A stretch of 47,713 bases of DNA from a virus: IMG/VR virus record IMGVR_UViG_3300047557_000960, positions 1 to 47,713 of that record. One strand, given 5' to 3'. Both the position numbers and the translations under genes were made by a program. Shown in pieces: positions 14,227 to 20,807 of this stretch (the first letter of the stretch is position 1; each line of letters opens with the position of its first letter). Under the pieces are notes generated by a model. That model was not told the origin of the DNA and did no database searches. It saw only the letters and a program-made list of their open reading frames with translations.

Positions 14227-14646
14227 TTATTTAATTTTTTCTGTTAGGTTAACGAATCTGATGAAATCTAATTTAGGTAAGGTATCCATATTGAATTGCT
14301 TAGCGTATCCTTCTAAAGACCATACATATCCTTGCTCTTCTGCTGAGGTTATGAAGTCGTCGTCTGATAAATTAAGATGGAATCTTAAGGCTTCTTCCCT
14401 CGGCATTTCCACAAGCTTCACTCCGTATACTTGTACTATAATTGGTTTAGGTTCTTTAGTTTCCTCAATCATCGTAAGGTATTCGTCGTAGTATTGATCA
14501 AACAATTTTTGTGCCTCGTCGGTGTAAGTGAAGGTATTAGTATTGGTATCCAATCGTAAGTAATTAGCAAGTAATATATTCCTTACTTTTTCTTTTGCTA
14601 ATTCAGAAGCTAATTCAATTGCATTGATAGTTATAATGTGTTCCAT
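14227..14646 (-). CDS. Hypothetical protein (139 aa)
   Basis: A mixed helical protein (IELASELAKEKVRNILLANYL; then EEAQ-type acidic centre). It has the conserved leader CTTTAAAACTTTAAACACTATG. No domain is recognised. Confidence 0.65.
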   Translation of the reverse strand: MEHIITINAIELASELAKEKVRNILLANYLRLDTNTNTFTYTDEAQKLFDQYYDEYLTMIEETKEPKPIIVQVYGVKLVEMPREEALRFHLNLSDDDFITSAEEQGYVWSLEGYAKQFNMDTLPKLDFIRFVNLTEKIK

Positions 14647-14669
14647 AGTGTTTAAAGTTTTAAAGGTTA

Positions 14670-14807
14670 TTAGTTTAAGTTAGGCATTCTGTGTTTTGCT
14701 TTGTAGCAATTAGCATTCATTCCGTTTCCTGTTCCCCATCCAATTTTTGTTGTGGTGCAAGATGCAAATAGAATAGCGATTAGTGTTAGTGTTAGTACTT
14801 GTTTCAT
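14670..14807 (-). CDS. Small predicted lipoprotein (45 aa)
   Basis: Minus-strand frame from ATG at 14807 to TAA at 14670. MKQVLTLTLIAILFASC is a lipoprotein signal with lipobox FASC (Cys17), followed by a short hydrophilic tail with a second Cys. After lipidation the product would be anchored facing the periplasm or outer membrane. Phage lipoproteins of this size are often superinfection-exclusion factors; that role is inferred. Confidence 0.65.
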   Translation of the reverse strand: MKQVLTLTLIAILFASCTTTKIGWGTGNGMNANCYKAKHRMPNLN

Positions 14808-14810
14808 TGG

Positions 14811-15011
14811 TTAAAAGTTTTTAGGGTTAGTAATAAATACTCCGTACTTTGTACGCTCTACTATGAAGCCTTGCTTCTGCAATTGCTTATAGTATTTTTC
14901 TTTGTCTTGAATAGGTCCGTCTAGGTTTCTTACTCCTGTGTTTACAATTGGACCACAATAGGTTTCTTTGATCTTGATCGTTGACTTCTTAGTCAGTGCG
15001 TTGTCATTCAT
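14811..15011 (-). CDS. Hypothetical protein (66 aa)
   Basis: A basic small protein; the C-terminal half (KEKYYKQLQKQGFIVERTKYGVFI) looks like a helix plus beta-hairpin, as in small DNA- or RNA-binding folds. It has its own host-type promoter at 15043-15072 and heads a transcription unit with the lipoprotein. Confidence 0.65.
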   Translation of the reverse strand: MNDNALTKKSTIKIKETYCGPIVNTGVRNLDGPIQDKEKYYKQLQKQGFIVERTKYGVFITNPKNF

Positions 15012-15042
15012 AATTTTTAGTTTTAAGGGTTATTTAATATTG

Positions 15043-15072
15043 CAAAGATAGTTAGTTAAAATTTATATCCAA
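15043..15072 (-). promoter_or_regulatory. Bacteroidota-type promoter in the early operon
   Basis: Minus strand: TTG (15072-15070), 19 bases, TATCTTTG (15050-15043). This is a perfect match to the host consensus, with a start predicted about 27 bases ahead of the ATG at 15011. Confidence 0.8.
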
Positions 15073-15104
15073 ATTGATTTTTATTATATGGCTATAGGCT
15101 TTGT

Positions 15105-15389
15105 CTATTCAGCGCACAGACTCCAATCCTGAAACTTATGTAGGTTCTTTCCGTTTATGCCTAGCTCCTTACATATGAACTTAGCTAGTTTAATATTGCC
15201 TTCTTTGGTATCCAATCTGTTAGTACCTATACGGCTTACTACATAAGAGGGACTCATACCTAAAACCCTGTTGCAGAATTTAACATCCTGCCCTAGATAG
15301 AAGGCTCTTTTTTGCTTAGGTGTTTCGCATACTAATATCCAATTGTGGTCGAAGCCGTAGTTACTTGTAAATTCAATTTTAGTTTTCAT
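15105..15389 (-). CDS. Hypothetical basic protein (94 aa)
   Basis: Contains KQKRAFYLGQDVKFCNRVLGM and a helix-rich second half (NIKLAKFICKELGI), suggestive of a small nucleic-acid-binding protein, but no named family is recognised. Confidence 0.65.
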   Translation of the reverse strand: MKTKIEFTSNYGFDHNWILVCETPKQKRAFYLGQDVKFCNRVLGMSPSYVVSRIGTNRLDTKEGNIKLAKFICKELGINGKNLHKFQDWSLCAE

Positions 15390-15409
15390 AGTTATAAAGT
15401 TTTTAAAGT

Positions 15410-15763
15410 TTAGTTAATAAAAAATTCTTCGTTAAATTCATATCTTTCGCCCTCAAAATTAGGGTTGTATATTAATTTACTTTGTGTTGCCATATATGAT
15501 ATACATTCTTGATTCATTACTGAACAAAGGGCTTCCGTTACGGCATCGATATCTAAACCCTCATTTAACCATAAGTTGCCTACATATGTATACTCAGGCT
15601 CTCCATTATACAAACCTTCGCATATCTTATAGTAAGGATCTGCATATCCGTACTGCATAAGCAATTTAAGGATACCTAATTGTAGGTTGTCAGGGGTGGT
15701 GCCGTCTGAGTAGAACTTAGTTAAAGGGTTATTTCCGAGTCCGATATTGAATTTGATTCTCAT
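15410..15763 (-). CDS. Hypothetical protein (117 aa)
   Basis: An acidic protein starting MRIKFNIGLGNNPLTKFY, ending EFNEEFFIN. It carries the fullest copy of the conserved leader, ACCCTTTAAAACTTTAAACTATG. No domain is recognised. Confidence 0.65.
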   Translation of the reverse strand: MRIKFNIGLGNNPLTKFYSDGTTPDNLQLGILKLLMQYGYADPYYKICEGLYNGEPEYTYVGNLWLNEGLDIDAVTEALCSVMNQECISYMATQSKLIYNPNFEGERYEFNEEFFIN

Positions 15764-15782
15764 AGTTTAAAGTTTTAAAGGG

Positions 15783-15977
15783 TTAGTTATTAGTCATATT
15801 TTTTAAATGAATTTTAGGAAGAACTTCAAATTTAAAGTTCCAAAGATGCCATAGTTTTTTAATGTTACCTTGGTTTAAAAGTTCCTGCGCTCTGTCTAAA
15901 TTGCAAAGTAGATAGTCATCGTCAAAAGTTAGAATTTTAAAAATCCTTTCGTCTGTTTTAATTGTGTTAGGTTCCAT
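15783..15977 (-). CDS. Hypothetical protein (64 aa)
   Basis: A small protein with a helical centre (DDDYLLCNLDRAQELLNQGN). The leader AAAACTTTAAACTATG matches the repeated early leader. No family is recognised. Confidence 0.65.
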   Translation of the reverse strand: MEPNTIKTDERIFKILTFDDDYLLCNLDRAQELLNQGNIKKLWHLWNFKFEVLPKIHLKNMTNN

Positions 15978-15988
15978 AGTTTAAAGTT

Positions 15989-16120
15989 TTATTTTGTTAA
16001 AGTAATAGGCGTTTGGTTTACGTCTTTTGCTAATTGGTTATCCACTGAAGAGCCGATAAAATATAGCGTAATTAATACGGCTACTAAGATAATTGCGTTT
16101 GTTACTTGTTGAGGTTTCAT
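15989..16120 (-). CDS. One-helix membrane protein, first gene after the ribozyme (43 aa)
   Basis: Minus-strand frame from ATG at 16120 to TAA at 15989. MKPQQVTNA is followed by a single hydrophobic helix, IILVAVLITLYFIG, and a polar tail. It is the first gene of the leftward early operon; its ATG lies 21 bases after the 3' end of the hammerhead ribozyme. The leader ACCCTTTAAAAAATTAAACTATG belongs to the conserved early-leader group. Function unknown. Confidence 0.65.
   Translation of the reverse strand: MKPQQVTNAIILVAVLITLYFIGSSVDNQLAKDVNQTPITLTK
16038..16046 (+). promoter_or_regulatory. DnaA-box-like site
   Basis: TTATCCACT matches the DnaA box TTATCCACA at eight of nine bases. It lies inside the small membrane-protein gene beside the putative origin region. 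A single near-match could be chance. Confidence 0.25.
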
Positions 16121-16141
16121 AGTTTAATTTTTTAAAGGGTT

Positions 16142-16194
16142 ACTTGTTTCGTGCTTTTGCACTCATCAGTTACGATACACATCGTAATACAAGT
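16142..16194 (-). ncRNA. Hammerhead ribozyme, type III
   Basis: On the minus strand every core element is present in order. Stem III 5' strand ACUUGU (16194-16189) is followed by cleavage base A (16188; triplet GUA). Stem I is UUACGAU (16187-16181), loop GUGU, AUCGUAA. Then come core CUGAUGA (16169-16163), stem II GUGC, loop AAAA, GCAC, core GAAA (16150-16147), and the stem III 3' strand ending CAAGU (16142). Stems I, II and III have 7, 4 and 6 uninterrupted pairs. Stem III carries the open ends, so it is type III. The family cleaves itself after the H of NUH, here between 16188 and 16187. It lies in the 5' leader of the early operon. Confidence 0.92.
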
Positions 16195-16357
16195 TACTTG
16201 CCTTGCTACGTATCTTCACAAGGTACTTACGTTTCGGCTATGTGTCCATAAAGGCGCTTACTAAGTCAGAACATATTGCGTAGGTCGTTCCGTGTTCACC
16301 TATCAAGCTTTGGAAAGGGACTAAGTAGCTTAGTGAGGCTAGGTATTTCCGATTTGA
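16195..16357 (-). ncRNA. Predicted structured leader RNA upstream of the ribozyme
   Basis: Between the promoter at 16363-16393 and the ribozyme lie about 160 bases without a gene but with many pairings on the minus strand: hairpin ACUAAG-CUA-CUUAGU (16334-16320), UAUG-GACA-CAUA (16250-16239), and two interleaved pairings that can form pseudoknots. These are UAGGU/ACCUA with GAACA/UGUUC (16302-16269), and ACGUA/UACGU with CCUUG/CAAGG (16232-16201). I match it to no known RNA family. Cleavage by the ribozyme would free it as an RNA of about 170 nt. Confidence 0.55.
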
Positions 16358-16362
16358 TAATG

Positions 16363-16393
16363 CAAAGATGCGACGGCAAAAAACAATTTCCAA
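16363..16393 (-). promoter_or_regulatory. Near-consensus host promoter for the leader RNA and early operon
   Basis: Minus strand: TTG (16393-16391), 20 bases, CATCTTTG (16370-16363), one mismatch from TAnnTTTG. The predicted start is near 16357, just upstream of the structured leader. Confidence 0.55.
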
Positions 16394-16658
16394 ATTTTTT
16401 CAATACTTATTTTCTATAGCAATTATAGATAAAATTTATAATGGCAATCAAAGGCAATAGAATCAAGTATTTTAATACGGCAAAATATTTAAAAATAATT
16501 TTCAGATAGGCAAAAATAATTTGAATATAGGTGTTATATTAAAGAAAAAGATAATATCAAAGGGAGAAAAAAAACAATACAAAGTAAGTAATAATCAATA
16601 GCACCAATGGTTACAGACAATTTGCCTATACAAAAAACGCAATATACTATATATATAA

Positions 16659-16688
16659 GTGGGTAATTGTGGGAGTATGTGGGTAATT
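16659..16688 (+). repeat. Three GTGGG repeats at 10-base spacing
   Basis: GTGGGTAATT, GTGGGAGTAT and GTGGGTAATT follow one another without a gap, placing GTGGG on the same face of the helix three times. An inverted copy, ACCTACCCACTT, occurs at 16921-16932. This is iteron-like and may bind the RepL-like protein (inference). Confidence 0.7.
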
Positions 16689-16822
16689 AATTAATAGGGT
16701 AAAAAGAGAACGGAGGCTATCCCCTCCTTTTACTCCTTTCCTCCCAAAAAAATATACAGCTATAATGAAAAATAAATTTCCCCTACTCAAGTAAAAAGTA
16801 TTTACCAACATATGCAAGTAAG

Positions 16823-16869
16823 AGACCTAAAGTAAAGCTTTAGATATAGTATATAGTAGACCTAAAGTA
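16823..16869 (+). repeat. 12-base direct repeat AGACCTAAAGTA
   Basis: Exact copies at 16823-16834 and 16858-16869, 35 bases apart, in the putative origin region. Confidence 0.7.
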
Positions 16870-17079
16870 GTACTTCAAGTAGCCAATACAATGAGAGTAA
16901 AAAAATATTCATATATCAGTACCTACCCACTTGAGAGGAGCGAGTTCCCCTAGCGTGAGGGTACCCCTATGTATAGTATATAACCCCAACAACACACTAT
17001 ATCCCAGATTTATATGCTTATGCGTATAAATAGCCAATGTTTATAAGTATTATATGTATTTACGTATAGCCATAAGTTC

Positions 17080-17094
17080 GGCCTTCGAGAGGCC
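17080..17094 (+). other. GC-rich hairpin in the divergent region
   Basis: GGCCT, loop TCGAG, AGGCC: a 5-bp stem standing out in AT-rich DNA. There is no T tract, so it is not a clear terminator; it could be an origin or operator structure. Confidence 0.4.
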
Positions 17095-17207
17095 TCACTA
17101 CTTGGTTAATTATACTGTATTATATAGGGTGTATCTTATTATATAAGAAGGAAGGTGTTATAACTCTATGGTTATCAATAAGTGTAGTATTGTTGAAAAG
17201 ATATATT

Positions 17208-17237
17208 TTGTATTCTCCTAGAATACTCTTACCTTTG
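17208..17237 (+). promoter_or_regulatory. Bacteroidota-type promoter giving a leaderless RepL-like mRNA
   Basis: TTG at 17208-17210, a 19-base spacer, TACCTTTG at 17230-17237, then ATG at 17242. The usual start lies about five bases past TTTG, which coincides with the start codon, so the mRNA should have little or no leader. Confidence 0.8.
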
Positions 17238-17241
17238 TATT

Positions 17242-17679
17242 ATGACGATAAACAAACAAAAAGAAATTACGCCTCTTAATGGTTTAAGGAAGGTTATAAC
17301 TAAGAAGGTAGTTAACCAATTAATGGATCCTAAGACAGGGGAAGTATTTGAGGTGCTCCAAGCAGGGGAGGAGAAGGTAATAGATTCCTTACCTTTTGTA
17401 AAGGTATACTATGAGATGATCAATTTTATGTTAAGGAATAAATGCCAGGCGACCATAAAATTAATCTTATATATTATGAACGACTTGGAATATAAAGATA
17501 GTTACGTATATTTGCGCAGTACTGAGGTTTGTAAGGATTTAGGATGGAAGACTAAGGGTCCTTTCTATAAGGCCGTAAAGGGGCTAATAGAGGCCAATGT
17601 GATCAAGCGTACGGAGATAGTTAACTTGTACTATGTAAATCCTAATATGGTTTTTAATGGTAATAGGATAAAGAAGTAG
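17242..17679 (+). CDS. RepL-like initiator or regulator with winged helix
   Basis: A 145-residue protein. An N-terminal strand pair (KVVNQLMDPKTGEVFEVLQ) precedes a winged helix at about 60-130 (ATIKLILYIMNDLEY, then EVCKDLGWKTKGPFYKAVKGLIEANVIKR), and the C-terminus has YYVNPNMVFNGNR, the typical RepL ending. RepL proteins start rolling-circle-independent plasmid replication. In phages such proteins may start replication or control transcription. It is the first rightward gene, next to the repeat-rich region, under a host promoter with no leader. A phage-type box directly follows its stop. Confidence 0.75.
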   Translation: MTINKQKEITPLNGLRKVITKKVVNQLMDPKTGEVFEVLQAGEEKVIDSLPFVKVYYEMINFMLRNKCQATIKLILYIMNDLEYKDSYVYLRSTEVCKDLGWKTKGPFYKAVKGLIEANVIKRTEIVNLYYVNPNMVFNGNRIKK

Positions 17680-17680
17680 T

Positions 17681-17694
17681 GCGTATTATATAGG
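17681..17694 (+). promoter_or_regulatory. Phage-type promoter box GCGTATTATATAGG
   Basis: Exact copy of the box, starting two bases past the RepL-like gene's stop and ending 17 bases ahead of the next ATG (17712). Confidence 0.65.
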
Positions 17695-17711
17695 TATAAA
17701 ATTTAAAACTA

Positions 17712-18014
17712 ATGGCTTCTTTTCAAAAAGACGTAAACTATCAAGCAGGCTTAGCTAAGTTGTTTGTAACTACAGTTACTGATCCAGCTACGCAGGTTGC
17801 TTATAATGCTAATGTGAATCCTTCTTTGAATCCAGCAGGATACTGCGGTGGTATATATATAGGTGGTGATGGTAACTTGATCGTTGTAATGGCTCAAGAT
17901 ACTACAGATACTTTGGTTACTTTCAATGGCGTTAAGGCAGGTACTTTCCTTCCTATCCAAGTTAAGAAAGTAAGCTCTACATCTACTGCTACAAACATTA
18001 TGGGTTTATGGTAA
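17712..18014 (+). CDS. Putative small virion protein (100 aa)
   Basis: A Gly/Thr/Val-rich beta protein (AGYCGGIYIGGDGNLIVVMAQDTTDTLVTFNGVKAGTF) with no charged core, as expected of a head-decoration or fibre protein. It begins MASFQKDVNYQ. The exact role is not visible. First gene behind the phage-type box at 17681, overlapping the next mini-gene. Confidence 0.65.
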   Translation: MASFQKDVNYQAGLAKLFVTTVTDPATQVAYNANVNPSLNPAGYCGGIYIGGDGNLIVVMAQDTTDTLVTFNGVKAGTFLPIQVKKVSSTSTATNIMGLW

Positions 18015-18130
18015 ACGTAATATGGAATACAATAGTAGATTCAGCTGATGCTGCTGCTACTTTTATATCCAACATATGGAACTTAGTTACCCTTAATTGG
18101 GAGAATGACTCAAACAATTGGGAAGCTTAA
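18008..18130 (+). CDS. Small Trp/Asn-rich protein (40 aa)
   Basis: ATG at 18008 overlaps the previous stop (ATGGTAA); TAA at 18128. Begins MVNVIWNTIVDSADAAAT and ends LNWENDSNNWEA. An amphipathic helix plus a polar Trp-containing tail. The coupled start supports translation; function unknown. Confidence 0.55.
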   Translation: MVNVIWNTIVDSADAAATFISNIWNLVTLNWENDSNNWEA

Positions 18131-18149
18131 CAATATAAAAAATTAAAAA

Positions 18150-19370
18150 ATGTCTACATTAACAGGAACCCAGATAAAAAATACATATCCGTCATTATTA
18201 AAACTTATTAATAATGGGAGCTTACAAACATCTATGCCAACAATTATATCAGATGGTTTGGGTAATGCAACTCCTTTGCAATTAGCAGAAACGAGAATAC
18301 AAACTCAGTATTCAGCAAATAATATTGGTTTAGATTTGGATTTCAATAACAATGCATTTGTAATTGGTGATTATGATTTTACATCTACAAATACATCTTT
18401 GAAAGTAAATGTGAATGGTGCACAAATTATAACAACTAGTAACGGTGGTTTTAGAGGGATTAATTTAGATTTTTTTAATGACTCTTATCAATTTGGAGAT
18501 GTTGGTGGCGTAACAAATGGAAGTTTATTTGTTGTAGATAATAACAACTCTGTTATTAAGACAATGAAATTTGCTTTGAATAAAGGTTTGTTTATAGATT
18601 TTACAAATAAAATTTACAGACTTGGTGATTATGGTTCATCTACTAACGGAACTATGTTAGAGGTAAATGAAAATACCGAAATAATAAGAACAATAAATAT
18701 AAATGAGCCAAAAGGTTTATTATTTGATTATAACAATGCTATTTATAAGTTTGGTGATTTTAACAACTATAATAATGGTTCTGCATTAATTATTTCAGAT
18801 GCAGGAGAAAATATATATACTTTAAATGGCGGTGCGGTTAAAGGTATAAATTTTGATTATTCAAATAGTATTTATACTTTTGGTATAGCTTCTGATGGAA
18901 TGACTGTTAATAATGGATTAATAAAAACCGTTACAGTTTATTCAAACGGAACACAATATGTAGATATAGACGGAGCAAATAATACTTCATATTTTGGTAT
19001 TGATGGGGCAAGATTATTTTCTAATAATGCAAGCTATTGTGCATTAGGTGATTATTCAGGTTCTATTAATAATATATTTTTAGAAACAGATAATTTTAAC
19101 CAATTAATACAAACAAAAAAAACTAGTCCGATAGGTTTAAAATTAGATTTTCCAAGTAAAACATACAGCTTAGGTGATTTTGGTGCAGTAGATAATGGTA
19201 CTTCAATTGCTGTAGATGATGGTAATGAAGAAATCGAATTAACAGCTAATTCAAAAATTACTCTAACTGGAACTAACTTTATAGCTTCAACAAGCACTCC
19301 ATTATCTAATACCCATTTAAAAATATGGATTAACGGTACTGAATATAGAATTAAATTAGACGCAGTATAA
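18150..19370 (+). CDS. Solenoid-repeat spike or fibre protein (406 aa)
   Basis: After a short N-terminus (TGTQIKNTYPSLLKLINNG) come about eight repeats of roughly 40 residues with the pattern GLxxDFxNxxYxLGDYxxxxNGT (for example GLFIDFTNKIYRLGDYGSS), predicting a beta-solenoid. It ends THLKIWINGTEYRIKLDAV. The same repeat logic and a matching C-terminal strand pair occur in the 487-residue protein at 42068, so the two are related. The role is inferred to be host-surface recognition or enzymatic tailspike. It lies far from the main fibre cluster. Confidence 0.65.
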   Translation: MSTLTGTQIKNTYPSLLKLINNGSLQTSMPTIISDGLGNATPLQLAETRIQTQYSANNIGLDLDFNNNAFVIGDYDFTSTNTSLKVNVNGAQIITTSNGGFRGINLDFFNDSYQFGDVGGVTNGSLFVVDNNNSVIKTMKFALNKGLFIDFTNKIYRLGDYGSSTNGTMLEVNENTEIIRTININEPKGLLFDYNNAIYKFGDFNNYNNGSALIISDAGENIYTLNGGAVKGINFDYSNSIYTFGIASDGMTVNNGLIKTVTVYSNGTQYVDIDGANNTSYFGIDGARLFSNNASYCALGDYSGSINNIFLETDNFNQLIQTKKTSPIGLKLDFPSKTYSLGDFGAVDNGTSIAVDDGNEEIELTANSKITLTGTNFIASTSTPLSNTHLKIWINGTEYRIKLDAV

Positions 19371-19401
19371 ACTTTTTTTTAACCATAAAACACAATACAC
19401 G

Positions 19402-19548
19402 ATGAAACAAGTAGTATTAAACGAAGAACAATTAAAAGCTTTAGATGCTTTCTTACAAGAGTTACCAATGAAGTATGGTGCTCCAATCGTAAACTTCTTA
19501 AACGAGGCTATCAAGTCTCAAGAAGCTGAAGCAATCGAAGCTGAGTAA
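19402..19548 (+). CDS. Small acidic helical protein (48 aa)
   Basis: Begins MKQVVLNEEQLKALDAFLQE and ends AEAIEAE. A single long amphipathic helix or helical hairpin. The leader ACACAATACACGATG belongs to the ACACA-type late leaders. A terminator follows. Confidence 0.65.
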   Translation: MKQVVLNEEQLKALDAFLQELPMKYGAPIVNFLNEAIKSQEAEAIEAE

Positions 19549-19552
19549 TTAT

Positions 19553-19578
19553 AAAGGGGGATTAAGTTCCCCCTTTTT
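19553..19578 (+). terminator. Intrinsic terminator
   Basis: AAAGGGGG, an eight-base loop, CCCCCTTT, running into five T. It separates the spike group from the membrane-protein group. Confidence 0.8.
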
Positions 19579-19592
19579 AAAAATTAAAAACT

Positions 19593-19874
19593 ATGAAAAA
19601 ACTAATAAACTTTATTGCAGGTTTCTTTTTAGATAAACCAGATGCTCCATCAATGAAGCGTTTAATCGCTTTATTCTTAGGTATTCTTTTAGGTGTAACC
19701 CTATATCATAATAGCTTTAGTGAGCAACACGTAGCTCCTTCTGAAGCTTTAGTATATTCAGTAACTTTATTAATTGCTGCCTTATTGGGTTTGAAAGTAG
19801 TTGAGAAAGCTATTGACGGATATTTTGGAAAGAAAAACGGAACTGATGACGCAAGCAAAGAAACCAGCAACTAA
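19593..19874 (+). CDS. Holin-like small membrane protein (93 aa)
   Basis: A basic N-terminus, then two hydrophobic segments: about 24-38 (LIALFLGILLGVTLY) and 52-69 (ALVYSVTLLIAALLGLKVV), then a charged C-terminus (KKNGTDDASKE). Size and layout fit a class II holin. The following genes encode membrane-anchored coiled-coil proteins, as in a lysis cassette, but the endolysin lies 12 kb away, so another membrane role remains possible. Confidence 0.55.
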   Translation: MKKLINFIAGFFLDKPDAPSMKRLIALFLGILLGVTLYHNSFSEQHVAPSEALVYSVTLLIAALLGLKVVEKAIDGYFGKKNGTDDASKETSN

Positions 19875-20148
19875 GAAAACAGCAACCAAGAAAGTAGTTG
19901 ATACTGCATCAGGGGCTGTTAAGTTACCTGTTAGTTTTAACCAATTTAGAAAGTACCCTATTGCAGCGGTAGCTTTCCTTTGTGTATTTGGTATTATCTA
20001 TGTATACAAAGATATGAAAGCTGGATCAAGCAAAGGTATTGACAATTGTATTGAGGATAACCGTAATCTTCAAAAGACAGTTGACAAGAAAGATTCTATT
20101 ATTTATAACATTATAGCACAACAAGCCATTATCAATGCAACCAAATAA
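19846..20148 (+). CDS. Single-pass membrane protein (100 aa)
   Basis: The ATG at 19846 is preferred over an upstream TTG. A Lys/Ala/Thr-rich N-terminus (AKKPATKKTATKK) is followed by a membrane helix about residues 40-55 (AAVAFLCVFGIIYVY) and a polar helical C-terminus (LQKTVDKKDSIIYNIIAQQ). It overlaps the holin-like gene by 29 bases and the next gene by 14. An inner-membrane spanin component is possible. Confidence 0.55.
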   Translation: MTQAKKPATKKTATKKVVDTASGAVKLPVSFNQFRKYPIAAVAFLCVFGIIYVYKDMKAGSSKGIDNCIEDNRNLQKTVDKKDSIIYNIIAQQAIINATK

Positions 20149-20491
20149 AGCAGGAATAGTAATTATACTTACGATACTTGGGTTGATATTAATAATGTTG
20201 ACCTCTATAACAGCACAGAAAGCTATTAAGCCCCACCCTGTTAAAGGATGGCATTCTATGAACATAGACTCTATGGTTAGTGTAACCGTAAAGAAAAATA
20301 GTGCATTCATCCAAAAGAGGGTTGGTGAGTTAAAGCAAGCTGAGAAAGCTTGTGATAGCTTTAAAGAAGTAGTAACTGAATTGAAACAAGAAAATAAAAA
20401 ATTAAATGAAAAGGTTAACGGTACTGATGATGATGTTGTTGGTGAGCCATTTGAGCTTAAGCCAATCGTATCCAAAAACAAAGATAATTAA
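20135..20491 (+). CDS. Membrane-anchored coiled-coil protein, i-spanin-like (118 aa)
   Basis: N-terminal membrane anchor (GIVIILTILGLILIMLT, residues 7-23), then a long periplasmic part with heptad-like helix (KRVGELKQAEKACDSFKEVV). This layout matches Rz-type inner-membrane spanins. The next gene begins inside its 3' end and encodes an exported coiled-coil protein, the arrangement seen for overlapping Rz/Rz1 pairs. The function is inferred. Confidence 0.55.
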   Translation: MQPNKAGIVIILTILGLILIMLTSITAQKAIKPHPVKGWHSMNIDSMVSVTVKKNSAFIQKRVGELKQAEKACDSFKEVVTELKQENKKLNEKVNGTDDDVVGEPFELKPIVSKNKDN

Positions 20492-20804
20492 TGGAGACAC
20501 TGTCGTGCTTTTATTAAAAAGCCAAGCAGATGATATTAACACAAAATTCTATAACTATAATGAAAAAATTAATTCTCAAAAAACTAAAATCGATAGTCTC
20601 TTCTTATTTATCAAAAATTCTGAGTTTGATCAAATAGATAGCTTGAGAGAACAATTGAGTATAGCCATAACGGCTAACAACCAATTATTTGGATATAATG
20701 AAGGGTTAAGAAAGGCCTTTGAAGATATGAGTAGTTCTATAGATAGCGCTTTAATGAGAAGGGCGAAATATATAAAGAGAAAATACATACTAGACAATTA
20801 TTAA
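20406..20804 (+). CDS. Exported coiled-coil protein, possible o-spanin partner (132 aa)
   Basis: Signal peptide MKRLTVLMMMLLVSHLSLSQ without a lipobox cysteine, then helical segments (DDINTKFYNYNEKINSQKT, IDSLREQLSIAITANNQ). It overlaps the previous gene by 86 bases in another frame. The overlap and export suggest a partner of the upstream membrane protein. The missing lipid cysteine argues against a classic o-spanin. Confidence 0.5.
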   Translation: MKRLTVLMMMLLVSHLSLSQSYPKTKIINGDTVVLLLKSQADDINTKFYNYNEKINSQKTKIDSLFLFIKNSEFDQIDSLREQLSIAITANNQLFGYNEGLRKAFEDMSSSIDSALMRRAKYIKRKYILDNY

Positions 20805-20807
20805 ACT

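Larger units (their letters stand above)
16394..17207. other. AT-rich non-coding divergent region, putative origin
   Basis: About 800 bases between divergent early and late genes without a gene I can support. It holds direct repeats (16659-16688; 16823-16869), a GC hairpin at 17080-17094, a GGGTACCC palindrome near 16959 and several TATTATATA-like stretches (for example 17116-17129, TGTATTATATAGGG). The RepL-like gene lies at its right end. An origin of replication is inferred from AT richness, repeats and the initiator-like neighbour. Confidence 0.45.

Noticed and set aside
16599-16660. Plus-strand 19-codon frame in the divergent region
   Set aside because: No promoter or leader, low-complexity peptide, overlapping the repeat region.
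19841-19880. CTGATGA followed by GAAAC on the plus strand
   Set aside because: Stem II and stem I cannot form; the bases are the start of a coding gene.
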